From assembly GCF_014643735.1 (NCBI RefSeq), contig NZ_BMKA01000003.1, positions 186,001-250,000 on the forward strand: a DNA stretch of 64,000 bases. The letters are read 5' to 3'. Shown one piece after another: positions 27,269 to 38,232 of this stretch. The translations under genes were made by a program, and so were the position numbers. This stretch comes from Neptunicoccus cionae. Lineage in GTDB: Bacteria; Pseudomonadota; Alphaproteobacteria; Rhodobacterales; Rhodobacteraceae. The notes under the pieces are model-generated. The model was given only the letters and a program-made list of their open reading frames with translations, did not search any database and was not told the origin of the DNA. Position 1 is the stretch's first letter. Each line of letters starts with the position of its first letter.

Positions 27269-29250
27269 CAGTGTGCGCCTCCGCCGATCGCAAACCATGT
27301 AATAAGTGCAGCCAGTCCGACAAACATCGCGAAGGCATAGTGGAACAGGTAGCCGGATTGTGCCCGACCCGCCAGTTTGGTGAACCAAGGCACGATGCCC
27401 ATGGCCAGACCATTCAATCCGCCGTCAATCACAGCCCCGTCGCCTTTCTTCCACAAGAAGGTGCCAAGCCATTTTGCCGGACGCACGAAGATCACGTCGT
27501 AAATCTCGTCGAAATACCATTTGTTCAGCAGGAAGCGGTACAGGATATGCTGTTGCGCCGCCAGTTTCTTGGGCAGTGAAGTGTTCTTGATGTAGAACAT
27601 CCAAGACACGATAAAGCCGAGCAGCATGGCAACGAACGGGCTGACTTTGACCCACTTCGGCACGTCATGGGCATCATGGATGACCGAATTCGTGTCGTGG
27701 TTCATGTAAACCGCGTATTCAAACCATTCTTCAACGTGGTGACCGAAGAAATCGTCATACCAGAACATACCCGCAAAGATCGCGCCAAGGGCCAGTACCG
27801 CCAGAGGGATAACCATGACCATTGGGCTTTCGTGGGCGTGTTCGTGGGTGTGATGATCGCCCCGCTCTTCCCCAAAGAAGGTCAGGAAGATCAGACGCCA
27901 GGAATAGAACGATGTGAAACAGGCCGCGATCACCAGCATGATGAAGGCGTATGTTGCAACGCCGGTACCACCTGCAAAGGCGCTCTCGATGATGGCATCT
28001 TTTGACAGGAAGCCGGCAAAACCGATGTGTGTCAGCGGAATACCAACGCCGGTGATGGCCAGCGTACCGATCATCATCGCCCAGAAGGTGTAAGGGATTT
28101 TCTTACGCAGGTTGCCATAGTTCCGCATGTCCTGTTCGTGGTGCATCGCGTGGATCACGGAACCGGCCCCAAGGAACAACATCGCCTTAAAGAACGCGTG
28201 TGTGAACAGGTGGAACATGGCAACCGGATAGGCGCCAACCCCTGCGGCCACAAACATATAACCAAGCTGCGAACAGGTGGAATAGGCGATAACCCGTTTG
28301 ATGTCGTTCTGAACCAGGCCAACAGTCGCCGCAAAGAAGGCTGTCGTGGCGCCGATGAACACGATGAAGTTCGGTGTAAACGTCGCGTATTCCATCAGAG
28401 GAGACATGCGGCAGACCATGAACACACCCGCAGTAACCATAGTCGCGGCGTGGATCAGCGCGGACACAGGTGTCGGGCCTTCCATCGCGTCTGGCAACCA
28501 TGTGTGTAGCAGCAGTTGCGCCGATTTACCCATCGCACCGACGAACAGCAGGAAGGTAATAACCTCCAGCGCGTTCACGTCCCAGCTGAGGAAGCGGATC
28601 GACTGCTCAGCGATATTATGCGCGTTTTCGGGATCAAGGATTTCAGAAAAGTTGATGCTGTCGGACAGGTAATACAGGCCGAAAATCCCCAGCAGAAAGC
28701 CAAAGTCCCCGACACGGTTCACAACAAAAGCTTTGATGTTCGCCGCATTCGCGCTTGGCTTGCGGAAGTAGAACCCGATCAACAGGTAAGAGGCAACGCC
28801 CACACCTTCCCAGCCAAAGAACATCTGCAACAGGTTGTCCGCTGTCACCAGCATCAACATCGCGAATGTAAAGAAGGACAGGTAAGCAAAGAAACGGGGG
28901 CGATAGCTCTCGCCTTCTTTGAAGTTCTCGTCATGGGCCATATAGCCAAGCGAGTACATGTGAACCAGTGCGGACACCGTGTTGATCACAACCAACATGA
29001 TCGCTGTCAAACGGTCGATCCGGATGGACCAGTCGGTGGACATCGAACCGCTTTCGATGAAGCGGAAGATCGGTGTCACTTGAACGCCGTCATGGGCATC
29101 ATAACTAAAGAAGATGATCCAGGACAGGACAGCCGCCAGCATCAGCAAACCGGTAGAGACATACGTCGCCGCCGTTTCGCCCAATACCCGCCAGCCAAAG
29201 CCGCAGATCAGCGCGCCCACCAGAGGGGCAAAGAGGAGAATGGTTTCCAT
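27268..29250 (-). CDS. nuoL: NADH-quinone oxidoreductase subunit L
   Basis: Distal proton-pumping subunit of complex I, with the long lateral helix. 660 residues. Recognised by [19 protein letters not shown], the [36 protein letters not shown] region in outline, [14 protein letters not shown] and [19 protein letters not shown] His-rich loop ([11 protein letters not shown]) lies near residue 460. The start is 9 bases downstream of the nuoK stop. Confidence 0.95.
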   Translation of the reverse strand: METILLFAPLVGALICGFGWRVLGETAATYVSTGLLMLAAVLSWIIFFSYDAHDGVQVTPIFRFIESGSMSTDWSIRIDRLTAIMLVVINTVSALVHMYSLGYMAHDENFKEGESYRPRFFAYLSFFTFAMLMLVTADNLLQMFFGWEGVGVASYLLIGFYFRKPSANAANIKAFVVNRVGDFGFLLGIFGLYYLSDSINFSEILDPENAHNIAEQSIRFLSWDVNALEVITFLLFVGAMGKSAQLLLHTWLPDAMEGPTPVSALIHAATMVTAGVFMVCRMSPLMEYATFTPNFIVFIGATTAFFAATVGLVQNDIKRVIAYSTCSQLGYMFVAAGVGAYPVAMFHLFTHAFFKAMLFLGAGSVIHAMHHEQDMRNYGNLRKKIPYTFWAMMIGTLAITGVGIPLTHIGFAGFLSKDAIIESAFAGGTGVATYAFIMLVIAACFTSFYSWRLIFLTFFGEERGDHHTHEHAHESPMVMVIPLAVLALGAIFAGMFWYDDFFGHHVEEWFEYAVYMNHDTNSVIHDAHDVPKWVKVSPFVAMLLGFIVSWMFYIKNTSLPKKLAAQQHILYRFLLNKWYFDEIYDVIFVRPAKWLGTFLWKKGDGAVIDGGLNGLAMGIVPWFTKLAGRAQSGYLFHYAFAMFVGLAALITWFAIGGGAH

Positions 29251-29259
29251 TGGTACGTT

Positions 29260-29565
29260 CTACCCCTTCATCACATTCACATCTTCCACCGCGATCGTGC
29301 CACGGTTCCGGAAGAAACAGACTAGAATTGCAAGGCCGATGGCGGCCTCTGCTGCGGCCACAGTAAGCACGAACAGCGTAAATATCTGGCCGACCAGATC
29401 CCCCAGATGGGTGGAAAAGGCGACGAGGTTGATGTTGACCGACAAAAGGATCAACTCGATGGACATCAGAATGACGATCACGTTCTTCCGGTTAAGGAAG
29501 ATGCCGAAGATGCCGATTACGAACATCATCGCGGCAACTGTGAGGTAGTGTTCAAGCGTAATCAT
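29260..29565 (-). CDS. nuoK: NADH-quinone oxidoreductase subunit K
   Basis: Small three-helix membrane subunit of complex I with the conserved glutamates of the proton channel. 101 residues, the family's standard length, starting [15 protein letters not shown] at the ATG at 29565. The [24 protein letters not shown] segment with the membrane Glu is clear, and the protein ends in [14 protein letters not shown] plus a short tail. The open frame reaches further upstream, but the extension is not part of the family. Confidence 0.95.
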   Translation of the reverse strand: MITLEHYLTVAAMMFVIGIFGIFLNRKNVIVILMSIELILLSVNINLVAFSTHLGDLVGQIFTLFVLTVAAAEAAIGLAILVCFFRNRGTIAVEDVNVMKG

Positions 29566-29599
29566 CACAATGCTCCGGTTCTGGTACAGGCAACAGTCA

Positions 29600-30214
29600 T
29601 CACAACCCCTGCCCTGATTTGACGTCTTTAAGTTCCATCGCTTTGGCCGGATCGCGGTGCATTTGCTGCACAACGTTCTGGCGTTTGACGTCTACGCGGT
29701 GGCGCAGTGTCAGCACGATAGCCCCGATCATCGCCACCAGCAGGATCAAACCAGAGGCTTGAAACAGGTAGATATAATCGGTGTAGATCAACTGGCCGAG
29801 CGCCAGCGTGTTATGGGCTTCGGACAGTTCGGGAGTTGGTGATTGCAGCAGTGCATCCGCGTTGTCGGCCATGTTCCAGTGGCCGTATACAAGACCGAGT
29901 TCGATCAACAGGATCAGACCGATCAGCAGCCCCAGCGGCATAAAGCGCTGAATGCCGCCGCGCAGTTCTGCGAAGTCTACGTCCAGCATCATCACAACGA
30001 AAAGGAACAGAACTGCAACCGCGCCCACATAGACAATCGCCAGCAACATGGCGACAAATTCCGCGCCCATCAGCACGAACAAGCCCGCCGCACTAAAGAA
30101 GGACAGGATCAGCCAGAGCACCGAGTGCACCGGATTGCGCGAAAGCACCACCATCAGGGAACCCCCGACGCCGGTTATCGCAAAGAGATAGAATGCCATT
30201 GCACTGACGCTCAT
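29600..30214 (-). CDS. nuoJ: NADH-quinone oxidoreductase subunit J
   Basis: Five-helix membrane subunit of complex I that forms part of the link to the quinone site. 204 residues. Typical segments are [31 protein letters not shown] and [23 protein letters not shown]. The start overlaps the upstream CMD-like gene by 4 bases (ATGA) and has GGAG upstream. The C-terminal 30 residues are charged and variable. Confidence 0.94.
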   Translation of the reverse strand: MSVSAMAFYLFAITGVGGSLMVVLSRNPVHSVLWLILSFFSAAGLFVLMGAEFVAMLLAIVYVGAVAVLFLFVVMMLDVDFAELRGGIQRFMPLGLLIGLILLIELGLVYGHWNMADNADALLQSPTPELSEAHNTLALGQLIYTDYIYLFQASGLILLVAMIGAIVLTLRHRVDVKRQNVVQQMHRDPAKAMELKDVKSGQGL

Positions 30215-30609
30215 GTTTTCGCTCCATCCATGGCAAAGGCGGACATAGCCACCATGATTGCTTTTTGTGCGCCTGTCACAGCGCCAACGCTGGTCATTTG
30301 CAGGATTGTTTCGGTTATTTCACGTTTCGACGCACCGGCAGACAGGGCCAGATTGATCGCAGTAGTCAAAACCACAGTGTCTTCAGCGCCCTTGGCCGTC
30401 AGACCGGCAATTGTTGCAAGCGCGCGGGTTTTGGCGTCAATGCCTTCCCCCACCAGTTCCTGCATCATAGCGGCGACACCTTCGGGCATCATGTCCTTTG
30501 TGGCGTCAAACCACTGGGTCTGGGTTTTCGCAAACTCCTTACCCATCTGGTCCGCCATTTGCTGGCTTTGCTTGAGAAACCCCTCAAACATTTTGTTTAA
30601 GTCGTTCAT
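30211..30609 (-). CDS. Carboxymuconolactone-decarboxylase-like protein inside the nuo operon
   Basis: A 132-residue soluble helical protein. The second half ([53 protein letters not shown]) reads as the CMD/AhpD-like fold, but I do not see the CxxC pair of peroxidase-type members. The first half is rich in Met, Gln and Lys. It lies between nuoI and nuoJ and overlaps nuoJ by 4 bases, so it is translated with complex I subunits; whether it works in assembly or redox protection is open. The start at 30609 (MNDLNKMF) has a G-rich ribosome binding site. Confidence 0.72.
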   Translation of the reverse strand: MNDLNKMFEGFLKQSQQMADQMGKEFAKTQTQWFDATKDMMPEGVAAMMQELVGEGIDAKTRALATIAGLTAKGAEDTVVLTTAINLALSAGASKREITETILQMTSVGAVTGAQKAIMVAMSAFAMDGAKT

Positions 30610-30676
30610 ACCGCCCCCCCGCAAATGGACAGAAAGACTGTCCCTTTGGGATAGCTATCAATGCCTGGCTTGTCGG

Positions 30677-31168
30677 TCATCGGTACGGTGCATCCATTTC
30701 GATATTACGTGCGATCTCGGCTTCCCAGCGGTCCCCGTTCGACAGCAGTTTGGCCTTGTCGTAGAACAGTTCCTCGCGGGTTTCTGTGGCGAATTCGAAG
30801 TTCGGACCTTCGACAATCGCATCCACCGGACAGGCTTCCTGACAGAAACCGCAGTAAATGCACTTGGTCATGTCGATGTCATAACGGGTGGTCCGGCGGG
30901 AGCCGTCCTCGCGCGGTTCGGCATCAATGGTGATAGCCTGTGCAGGGCAGATCGCCTCGCACAGCTTACAGGCGATGCAACGCTCTTCCCCGTTCGGGTA
31001 GCGGCGCAGGGCGTGTTCACCACGGAACCGCGGGCTGAGTGGCCCTTTTTCATGGGGGTAGTTCAGGGTCGCCTTGGGGCCGAAGAAATACTTCAGACCC
31101 AGTTTCATGCCGACAAAGAAATCCTGAAGCAGGAAATATTTGGTTGCGCGTGCGTAGTCAAAAGCCAT
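30677..31168 (-). CDS. nuoI: NADH-quinone oxidoreductase subunit I
   Basis: Peripheral-arm iron-sulfur subunit (TYKY type) that carries electrons toward quinone via clusters N6a and N6b. 163 residues. Two full 4Fe-4S motifs are visible: [16 protein letters not shown] and [32 protein letters not shown] precedes the first. The ATG at 31168 overlaps the nuoH stop by one base (TAATG). The upstream extension of the frame is not used. Confidence 0.96.
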   Translation of the reverse strand: MAFDYARATKYFLLQDFFVGMKLGLKYFFGPKATLNYPHEKGPLSPRFRGEHALRRYPNGEERCIACKLCEAICPAQAITIDAEPREDGSRRTTRYDIDMTKCIYCGFCQEACPVDAIVEGPNFEFATETREELFYDKAKLLSNGDRWEAEIARNIEMDAPYR

Positions 31169-32223
31169 TAGTTTGACGCCTCCACTTGCCAGCGTGCCCA
31201 CAGGCCGCCGAGATTACGATCATCGCCATCGGAGAATGCCAGAATAGACACAACCACAACCCAGATCAGGGACATTGGCAGGAAGACTTTCCAACCGATG
31301 CGCATCAACTGGTCATAGCGGTAGCGCGGAACCACAGCCTTCACCATCGCGAAGAGGAAGAAGAAGAAGGACATCTTCAGAACGAGCCACAGCGCACCGT
31401 CCGGCAGACCCGGGATCGGGGAGAGCCAGCCACCGAAGAAGAAGATAGAGGTCAGCGCACACATCAGCCAGATCGCGATGTATTCACCCGCCATGAACAG
31501 CAGGAACGGGGTGGAGGAATATTCAACCTGATAGCCTGCAACCAGTTCGGATTCTGCCTCGGGCAGGTCGAACGGCGGGCGGTTTGTTTCTGCCAGCGCG
31601 CTGATAAAGAACAGGAAAACCATCGGGAAGTGTGGCAGCCAGTACCAATTGAACAGGCCCCAGTTGCCCTCTTGTGCTTTTACGATGTCAACAAGGCTGA
31701 GAGAGCCGGTAGAGATGATGATCCCCACGATGATGAAACCGATGGAAACCTCGTAAGAGATCATCTGTGCGGCAGAGCGCAAAGAGCCAAGGAAGGGGTA
31801 TTTGGAGTTCGATGCCCAACCGCCCATGATCACGCCGTAGACTTCAAGAGAGCCAATCGCGAAGATATAAAGAACCGCTACGTTGAGGTTGGCCAGAACC
31901 ATATCCTCGGAAAACGGAATAACCGCCCAAGCAATCAGGGCGAGGATGAAAGAGGCCAGTGGCGCCAGCAGGAAGACCGTTTTATCGGCTCCGTCGGGGA
32001 TCAGTACCTCTTTGAAGATGTATTTCGCAGCATCGGCTACGGTTTGCATCAGGCCCCAAGGACCAACTACGTTGGGCCCGCGCCGCATCTGCACCGCGCC
32101 CCAGACTTTACGATCGCCGTAAACCAGAAACAGCAGGCTGATCATCACGAAAGCCGTGACCAACAGACACTGGCCGATCACAATCACCAGTGTGCCAAGG
32201 TTGGTTGCAAAAAATCCGTCCAT
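31168..32223 (-). CDS. nuoH: NADH-quinone oxidoreductase subunit H
   Basis: Eight-helix membrane subunit of complex I that forms the quinone chamber with NuoB and NuoD. 351 residues beginning [12 protein letters not shown] at 32223. Signatures: [24 protein letters not shown] in outline, the charged loop with [27 protein letters not shown], and the C-terminal [17 protein letters not shown]. The upstream frame extension is not family sequence. Confidence 0.96.
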   Translation of the reverse strand: MDGFFATNLGTLVIVIGQCLLVTAFVMISLLFLVYGDRKVWGAVQMRRGPNVVGPWGLMQTVADAAKYIFKEVLIPDGADKTVFLLAPLASFILALIAWAVIPFSEDMVLANLNVAVLYIFAIGSLEVYGVIMGGWASNSKYPFLGSLRSAAQMISYEVSIGFIIVGIIISTGSLSLVDIVKAQEGNWGLFNWYWLPHFPMVFLFFISALAETNRPPFDLPEAESELVAGYQVEYSSTPFLLFMAGEYIAIWLMCALTSIFFFGGWLSPIPGLPDGALWLVLKMSFFFFLFAMVKAVVPRYRYDQLMRIGWKVFLPMSLIWVVVVSILAFSDGDDRNLGGLWARWQVEASN

Positions 32224-32233
32224 AATCCGCCTC

Positions 32234-32626
32234 TTAAACCATCGGAATGTTGTTAGCTCGGCAGTCGGCTGCCGTAACTTCTGCATCTATAACGTAACGA
32301 CCGCCCGGGTGGGCGGATGACAGGGTATAAACCCCCTGCCCGATCCAGTTGCCGCGCTGATGGTCCACATCATTGCGCACCCTGCGGGCGAACCCGCTGC
32401 CGCGGATCAACGCATATTGTGCCGCAACGCAATCGGTGAACGCCAGAACATCTTTGTCCGACGCCGCACCACGCATGTTTACATCAAAGCTGACCAGATC
32501 GCCTTCCAGCAGTTTGGTCTGAACTGTCCCGTATTCCGGCACGATATCACTCTCCACAGCCGGAGTCTCTCCGGTTGTGCAGGCAGCCAGAGCCGCGCAA
32601 GTGGATATGAGCAGTGCCGCTTTCAC
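32234..32626 (-). CDS. Small lipoprotein of unknown function in the nuo operon
   Basis: A predicted 130-residue lipoprotein: [19 protein letters not shown] has a lipobox LAAC with Cys16. The mature part contains a Cys pair (DCVAAQYA and ADCRANN) that could form a disulfide in the periplasm. The start is a GTG (32626) with GGAG upstream, 3 bases after nuoG. It lies between nuoG and nuoH in the same direction. I do not recognise a family. Its placement implies co-expression with complex I. Confidence 0.7.
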   Translation of the reverse strand: MKAALLISTCAALAACTTGETPAVESDIVPEYGTVQTKLLEGDLVSFDVNMRGAASDKDVLAFTDCVAAQYALIRGSGFARRVRNDVDHQRGNWIGQGVYTLSSAHPGGRYVIDAEVTAADCRANNIPMV

Positions 32627-32629
32627 CCG

Positions 32630-34648
32630 TTACTCCGCCGCCAGCTTGCCAGCACGCCGTGCTGCTGCATTGGCGGTAAGTTCGGCCATCACCTGACTGG
32701 CGCGGGCGATCGGGTTGGTTTGATAATGCTCTGAAATCGCATTAACCAGCGCACCTTTGCCAAGCGCCTTGCCTGAAACAGCCTGCCAGTCGTTTTCAGG
32801 CACCTGATCAATTGCGCCAAGATGGGGAACTTCGCCCATCATCGCGGTGCGAAGCGCTGCAAGGCTGTCAAATGGCAGCGTGTGACCCAACTCTGCGGAC
32901 AATGCCCGCAGGATCGCCCAGTTTTCCCGCGCATCGCCCGGTGCAAAACCGGCGCGCAGAGTCATTTGGGGGCGACCTTCGGTATTCACAAAGATGCCGC
33001 TTTCTTCGGTGTAGGCCGCACCCGGCAGGATCACATCAGCGCGGTGCGCCCCACGATCCCCATGACTGCCCTGATAGACCACGAACGGACCGGCTGCGAT
33101 CTCGGTTTCATCAACGCCAAGGTTGAACACCACATCTGCACGCGAGACGAGAGCCTCTGGCCCCTCTTCGCTAGTGCAGCCCAGATCCATCGCACCCACG
33201 CGACCAGCGGCCGTGTGCAATACCATGAATTTGGAGTTGGTTTTCTCGGCCAGCGCCATAGCTGCTGCCAGAACATCCGCGCCATTGTCACCCTGCAAGG
33301 CACCCTGCCCGATGATGATAAGCGACGGCTTGTCCTGCACTTCTCCGTGGTCGCCATCCAGCAGACCCGCCAGATCCGACACATCCGTACCAGCGTGTGC
33401 ATAGTCATAGGTCAGATCAACCGCTTCGCCCACCAGACCGATATCCGCACCGCGCATCCATGCCTTGCGCAGACGCGCGTTCAGCACAGGAGCTTCGGCC
33501 CGTGGATTGGTGCCGATCAGCTGGATCATCTCCGCGCTGTCGATATCTTCGATTGTACCGGTTCCAACATAGCCCGAACGGTTGCCCGCTGGCAGCTTGG
33601 CCCCATCAACACGGCAATCCACTTCACCGCCCATAGCAGTGATCAGGGATTTCAGCGCAAACGCAGCTTCCGTGCTAACCAGATCGCCGATCAGACCGGC
33701 AACGGATTTACCTTCAACAGCGGTCTTGATCGCGGCGAACGCCTCATCCCAAGTTGCAGGCTTCAGCTTACCATCAATCCGCACATACGGCCGGTCGAGA
33801 CGCTGGCGGCGCAGACCATCCCACACAAAGCGGGATTTGTCAGACAGCCATTCTTCGTTCACACCATCATGGTTGCGCGGCAAAATACGCATCACTTCGC
33901 GACCTTTGGTGTCCACACGAATGTTAGAGCCAAGCGCATCCATCACATCGATGGTTTCGGTTTTCTTCAGCTCCCAAGGACGGGCGGTGAAGGCATACGG
34001 CTTGGACGTCAGCGCCCCAACGGGACACAGATCAATGATATTGCCCTGCAATTCCGAATCGAGCGTCTGGTTCAGGTAGCTTGTAATTTCGGCATCTTCG
34101 CCGCGACCGGTTTGGCCCATCTGGGTGATACCGGCAACTTCGCTAGTGAAACGCACGCAGCGGGTGCAGGAAATACAACGGGTCATCTGGGTATCGACAA
34201 GCGGGCCCAGATCCAAATCATCCACAGCACGCTTGGCTTCGCGGAAACGGGAGAAATCCACCCCGTAGGCCATTGCCTGATCCTGCAAGTCACACTCACC
34301 GCCCTGATCGCAAATCGGGCAATCGAGCGGGTGGTTGATCAACAGAAATTCCATGACCCCTTCGCGGGCCTTTTTAACCATGGGCGATTTGGTCTTCACC
34401 ACAGGCGCCTGACCTTCCGGTCCGGGGCGCAAATCGCGCACCTGCATAGCACAGGAGGCCGCAGGTTTGGGCGGGCCGCCGACAACTTCGACAAGACACA
34501 TACGGCAGTTGCCAGCGATGGTCAGTCTTTCGTGATAACAAAACCGGGGAATTTCGACGCCAGCTACTTCGCAGGCTTGGATCAGCGTCATCGCGCCATC
34601 CACTTCTACTTCGGTATCGTCGATGATGATTTTGCGCAAATCGGTCAT
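32630..34648 (-). CDS. nuoG: NADH-quinone oxidoreductase subunit G
   Basis: Largest peripheral subunit of complex I, carrying one 2Fe-2S and two 4Fe-4S clusters on the electron path. 672 residues from the ATG at 34648, which has GGAGG upstream. N-terminal plant-type ferredoxin Cys are in [21 protein letters not shown]; then the HxxxC motif [19 protein letters not shown]; then [15 protein letters not shown] and [11 protein letters not shown]. The molybdopterin-oxidoreductase-like C-terminal domain is present but lacks cofactor-binding features, as is usual. The open frame extends upstream to 34711 without similarity. Confidence 0.96.
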   Translation of the reverse strand: MTDLRKIIIDDTEVEVDGAMTLIQACEVAGVEIPRFCYHERLTIAGNCRMCLVEVVGGPPKPAASCAMQVRDLRPGPEGQAPVVKTKSPMVKKAREGVMEFLLINHPLDCPICDQGGECDLQDQAMAYGVDFSRFREAKRAVDDLDLGPLVDTQMTRCISCTRCVRFTSEVAGITQMGQTGRGEDAEITSYLNQTLDSELQGNIIDLCPVGALTSKPYAFTARPWELKKTETIDVMDALGSNIRVDTKGREVMRILPRNHDGVNEEWLSDKSRFVWDGLRRQRLDRPYVRIDGKLKPATWDEAFAAIKTAVEGKSVAGLIGDLVSTEAAFALKSLITAMGGEVDCRVDGAKLPAGNRSGYVGTGTIEDIDSAEMIQLIGTNPRAEAPVLNARLRKAWMRGADIGLVGEAVDLTYDYAHAGTDVSDLAGLLDGDHGEVQDKPSLIIIGQGALQGDNGADVLAAAMALAEKTNSKFMVLHTAAGRVGAMDLGCTSEEGPEALVSRADVVFNLGVDETEIAAGPFVVYQGSHGDRGAHRADVILPGAAYTEESGIFVNTEGRPQMTLRAGFAPGDARENWAILRALSAELGHTLPFDSLAALRTAMMGEVPHLGAIDQVPENDWQAVSGKALGKGALVNAISEHYQTNPIARASQVMAELTANAAARRAGKLAAE

Positions 34649-34866
34649 GCCGCCTCCCAAATCGAGCGCGACGCGCTCTGGGCTTACTTTTGAGTAACAG
34701 CGGTCTAACACCGCCGTACTGCCAGATACCGCAGCTTGGCGCGGGCCTCAACCAAAGAAAAGCAATTTAGGGGGTAAAAAAGTCACAAAGTTCCATTTCA
34801 AAGCCATAGCAGCCCTGAAACGGAAACCCTTGCGAAAGCGGTCAAATATCCGAGTATTTAACTTGG

Positions 34867-35265
34867 TTAATTTTCGTAAAGCAGCGTGCCGATCGGACTG
34901 CCCTTGGCAATCTCCTTGCGCCCAAGCGCACACATGGACGCCTTGTCCTCAAGGCGCGCACCATTCGCTTTCAAATAGGCTTTGCCCCGCGCCTTCAGCC
35001 GGTTCTTTTCAGCGCGGCTGTCGACAAATGTCTCGATCTCATCTTTGGTGTAACCCATGTCCTGTGCCGATTTATGGATCGCACGAAGGCGCCCTATCCC
35101 CTTGAAGATACGACCGGAAATACTGTCACAGTTTTTGCGGATTTCATCAGCCAGCCCTACATAGAGCAATCCATCGTTGATCTGCTTTACCTCCCGCAAG
35201 GGAGGATTCGCCATAGCGGTTGTCGCCATCATGCCGGTCAGCACGGCGGTGAGTAGAATACGCAT
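34867..35265 (-). CDS. DUF5333-type secreted protein in the nuo operon
   Basis: A 132-residue exported protein with a signal peptide (MRILLTAVLTGMMATTAMA, cleavage before NPP). The mature domain PPLREVKQINDGLLYVGLADEIRKNC ... GRKEIAKGSPIGTLLYEN matches the DUF5333 family I know from Rhodobacteraceae, where it sits in the nuo cluster. Function is unknown. The ATG has CAGGAG upstream. It lies between nuoF and nuoG, preceded by a heavily structured 174-base leader that may set its expression separately. Confidence 0.78.
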   Translation of the reverse strand: MRILLTAVLTGMMATTAMANPPLREVKQINDGLLYVGLADEIRKNCDSISGRIFKGIGRLRAIHKSAQDMGYTKDEIETFVDSRAEKNRLKARGKAYLKANGARLEDKASMCALGRKEIAKGSPIGTLLYEN

Positions 35266-35439
35266 AATAGTCTCCTGTCTTGCCCGATGGATCGGGCCAA
35301 TGCTCAGGCGAATAGATGGTGCGATGGGGGGTGTTATGCAATAACACGCCGTTCACAGCGTGTTACAGGGGCGAAATATTGCTTTCGCCAAGCGAAAAAC
35401 GCGCCCCGATGTCCGGAGCGCGTGTCAAAAGCGTTTGTC
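35266..35439 (-). promoter_or_regulatory. Structured spacer between nuoF and the DUF5333 gene
   Basis: In minus-strand order this 174-base spacer holds a terminator-like hairpin (35423-35399, followed by TTTTT), then GGCGAAA/TTTCGCC (35370-35389), then TAACACGC/GCGTGTTA (35342-35365), then GTGTTAT/ATAACAC (35331-35347), then GCCCGAT/ATCGGGC (35282-35297), just ahead of the ribosome binding site. The third and fourth share one arm (35342-35347) and cannot form together. This looks like an internal terminator, attenuator or mRNA-processing site that splits the nuo operon. Confidence 0.6.
35395..35423 (-). terminator. Terminator-like hairpin after nuoF
   Basis: On the minus strand ACGCGCTCCG and CGGGGCGCGT pair over 10 positions with one C-A mismatch around a 5-base loop, and five T follow at once. 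It begins 17 bases after the nuoF stop. Confidence 0.65.
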
Positions 35440-36735
35440 TTATTCCGCAGCAACCGCGCTGACGCGGCCTGTGCGTTTGTGTTTGATGCGGTCCTCGATT
35501 TCATCGCGGAAGTGACGGATCAGGCCCTGAATTGGCCACGCCGCAGCATCGCCGAGCGCGCAGATTGTGTGTCCCTCGACCTGCTTGGTCACGTCCAGCA
35601 GCATGTCGATTTCCTCGACCTCTGCTTCTCCTTTGACCAGCCGATCCATGACCCGCATCATCCAGCCGGTGCCTTCACGGCACGGTGTGCACTGCCCGCA
35701 GGATTCGTGTTTGTAGAAGGCAGACAACCGCCAGATCGCTTTGATCACATCGGTGTTCTGATCCATCACGATCACCGCAGCCGTCCCAAGACCGGAACGT
35801 TGCTCCCGCAGCCAGTCAAAATCCATGATCGCTTCGTCGCACATGTCTTTTGGCAGCAGCGGCACAGACGCGCCCCCCGGAATAACTGCTTTCAGGTTGT
35901 CCCAACCGCCCCGAACGCCGCCGCAGTGACGGTCGATCAGCTCGCGCAGCGGTGTGGACATGGCGTCCTCCACCACACAAGGGTTGTTCACATGCCCGGA
36001 AAACGCAAACAGCTTGGTGCCCGCGTTGTTCGGACGGCCAAAGCCGGTGAACCATTCCGCACCACGGCGCAAGATGGTTGGCACTACAGCAATGGATTCC
36101 ACGTTGTTCACAGTGGTCGGACAGCCATAAAGACCCGCGCCCGCAGGGAACGGTGGCTTCATGCGCGGCATGCCTTTTTTGCCTTCAAGGCTTTCAAGCA
36201 GCGCGGTTTCTTCGCCACAGATATAGGCACCCGCCCCGTGGGAAAGAAACAAATCGAAGTCCCAACCGGATTTTGCAGCGTTTTTGCCAAGCAAACCCGC
36301 ATCATATGCTTCGTCGATGGCCGCTTGCAGGGCTTCGCGTTCGCGGATGAATTCACCACGGATATAGATGTAGCAAGTGTTCGCATTCATCGCGAAACTG
36401 GCGATCAGCGCACCTTCGATCAATGTGTGGGGATCATGGCGCATGATCTCGCGGTCTTTACAGGTGCCCGGCTCTGATTCATCGGCGTTGATCACCAGAT
36501 AGGACGGACGACCATCGCTTTCTTTGGGCATGAAGGACCACTTCAGACCCGTCGGAAAGCCCGCCCCGCCCCGTCCGCGCAGGCCGGATTTCTTCATCTC
36601 GTCGATGATCCAGTCGCGGCCTTTCTTGATGATACTGGCCGTGCCATCCCAATGGCCACGCTGCTGCGCGCCTTTGAGCGTGCGCTCGTGCATACCGTAA
36701 ATATTTGTAAAGATGCGGTCCTGATCAGCGAGCAT
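35440..36735 (-). CDS. nuoF: NADH-quinone oxidoreductase subunit F
   Basis: NADH-binding flavoprotein of complex I: oxidises NADH with FMN and passes electrons to a 4Fe-4S cluster (N3). 431 residues. FMN/NADH-site motifs are [41 protein letters not shown] and [19 protein letters not shown]. The cluster motif is [13 protein letters not shown] with the later [16 protein letters not shown]. The start is 3 bases after the DUF5337 gene. Confidence 0.96.
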   Translation of the reverse strand: MLADQDRIFTNIYGMHERTLKGAQQRGHWDGTASIIKKGRDWIIDEMKKSGLRGRGGAGFPTGLKWSFMPKESDGRPSYLVINADESEPGTCKDREIMRHDPHTLIEGALIASFAMNANTCYIYIRGEFIREREALQAAIDEAYDAGLLGKNAAKSGWDFDLFLSHGAGAYICGEETALLESLEGKKGMPRMKPPFPAGAGLYGCPTTVNNVESIAVVPTILRRGAEWFTGFGRPNNAGTKLFAFSGHVNNPCVVEDAMSTPLRELIDRHCGGVRGGWDNLKAVIPGGASVPLLPKDMCDEAIMDFDWLREQRSGLGTAAVIVMDQNTDVIKAIWRLSAFYKHESCGQCTPCREGTGWMMRVMDRLVKGEAEVEEIDMLLDVTKQVEGHTICALGDAAAWPIQGLIRHFRDEIEDRIKHKRTGRVSAVAAE

Positions 36736-36738
36736 CGT

Positions 36739-36963
36739 CTAATCCTTCATGTTCTGGCGTTTGCGCCAGGCTTGATACAAAACAACCAGCGCCCAGAAGA
36801 ACGCGGCCAAAGCGGCGAAATCGAACAGAAACGCAAAGCGCGTCGGCAGTCCGATCATCCCGCCTATCCAACTGGCCCCCATCCATATCACCATCGTCAC
36901 GATTATGACGATAGATGCGATCCGTATTTGCGCGGACGCCGGATCAGGTTGGTTTTTGGCCAA
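36739..36963 (-). CDS. DUF5337-type small membrane protein in the nuo operon
   Basis: A 74-residue protein with two membrane helices (IASIVIIVTMVIWMGASWIGG and FLFDFAALAAFFWALVVLYQAW), matching the DUF5337 family seen next to nuo genes in Rhodobacteraceae. Function is unknown. The start is a TTG at 36963 with AAGGAAG seven bases upstream; an overlapping ATG a little upstream is in another frame. It lies between nuoE and nuoF. Confidence 0.75.
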   Translation of the reverse strand: MAKNQPDPASAQIRIASIVIIVTMVIWMGASWIGGMIGLPTRFAFLFDFAALAAFFWALVVLYQAWRKRQNMKD

Positions 36964-37047
36964 TCGGTCTTCCTTTCATACTAGCAAAGCCGAACGACTT
37001 TACCACACCCGCCCTGACGGTCAGGTTTAAGCTGTTGTCTCCGACGG

Positions 37048-38232
37048 TTAGCTGTCGGAGCTTTTACCTTTGGTCCCTGCAAGCTCGCTCGCGTGGGCAA
37101 TCCAGCCGTCCCGTTCGATCCGGCCTTTGAACTTCAAACGCGCATCGACCCAAGACACCTCTTCAGGGCCCCATTTGGCAATCTGGTCGAAGTGATAGAA
37201 CCCCAAGTCGTTCAGAGTTGCCTCCAGCTTTGGCCCGACACCTTTGATCAGTTTCAGATCATCGGCCCCTGCCTTGCGCGGCGCTTTCAAAGTGCGTGGT
37301 TTCTTTTCCGCAACCTTGGCAACACCGGAGGAACTGGCCACAGCCGGTGCCTCTTCTTCAGCGGCTTTTGCAGCGGTTGTGACCTTGGGCTTGCCTTTGC
37401 TCCGCTCTGCTTCCGTCTCGGATTTGGTAGCGCCTTTGGGTGCGCTACTGGTGTGCTTGGGCGTTGCCGAAACACCGTCTTTTGCCGCAGGTTTGGCCTT
37501 TTTAGCTGTGGCTTTCTTTTTGCCACTGTCCAGCCAAGGCGTCAGGATCGGAACCTCGTCCCCCTGAATACGCTTCACCGTGTCACCAATATTTGTCGCG
37601 AGCCCGACAGAGGCGTTATGTTCCGCGCGACCCGCTTCATAGTCTTTCAGAACCGTCGCACCACCCAGAGGCTCCGCCGCGTAGCGACCGTTTTGGGGGC
37701 CAGGTGTCGGGACCTTACCGGCGGAAAACTCTTCGATGATCTCGGCAAACCGTTCGGTTGTCAGATCCTCGTAAAAGTCCTTACCGATTTGAACCATCGG
37801 CGCGTTGGCGCAGGCGCCCAGACATTCAACTTCTTCCCAGCTGAATTTGCCGTCCGCAGAAATCGCATGAGGTTGCGCTGCGATCTTTTCCTTACAGACG
37901 CCAATCAAATCTTCCGCGCCGCAGATCATGCAGGATGTGGTCCCGCAAACCTGAAAATGCGCAACGGAGCCAACAGGTTGCAGCTGAAACATAAAGTAAA
38001 AAGTCGCAACTTCCAGCACGCGGATATAGGCCATGCCCAGCATGTCAGCCACGGCTTCAAGCGCAGGTTGGGAAATCCAGCCCTCTTGCTCTTGAACCCG
38101 CCACAACAGTGGGATCACGGCGCTGGCCTGACGGCCTTCGGGGAATTTGGTCATCTGCGCTTCGGCCCATTTCTGGTTCAGGGGCGTGAAGGCAAAACTG
38201 TCGGGTTGTTCGTGGTGCAGACGGCGTAGCAT
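37048..38232 (-). CDS. nuoE: NADH-quinone oxidoreductase subunit E fused to a helix-hairpin-helix tail
   Basis: The 2Fe-2S subunit of complex I, next to NuoF. 394 residues, against about 160-240 in most bacteria. The ferredoxin-like core (about 25-175) has all four cluster ligands: Cys96, Cys101, Cys137 and Cys141. After residue 237 a Lys/Ala/Ser-rich linker leads to a C-terminal domain (about 322-385) containing [29 protein letters not shown], a helix-hairpin-helix motif of the sort found in DNA-binding proteins and in this clade's NuoE and ribosomal-protein tails. The ATG overlaps the nuoD stop by one base. Confidence 0.93.
   Translation of the reverse strand: MLRRLHHEQPDSFAFTPLNQKWAEAQMTKFPEGRQASAVIPLLWRVQEQEGWISQPALEAVADMLGMAYIRVLEVATFYFMFQLQPVGSVAHFQVCGTTSCMICGAEDLIGVCKEKIAAQPHAISADGKFSWEEVECLGACANAPMVQIGKDFYEDLTTERFAEIIEEFSAGKVPTPGPQNGRYAAEPLGGATVLKDYEAGRAEHNASVGLATNIGDTVKRIQGDEVPILTPWLDSGKKKATAKKAKPAAKDGVSATPKHTSSAPKGATKSETEAERSKGKPKVTTAAKAAEEEAPAVASSSGVAKVAEKKPRTLKAPRKAGADDLKLIKGVGPKLEATLNDLGFYHFDQIAKWGPEEVSWVDARLKFKGRIERDGWIAHASELAGTKGKSSDS

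Noticed and set aside
32822-34693. A 623-codon open frame opposite nuoG
   Set aside because: Antisense shadow of a clearly identified complex I gene.
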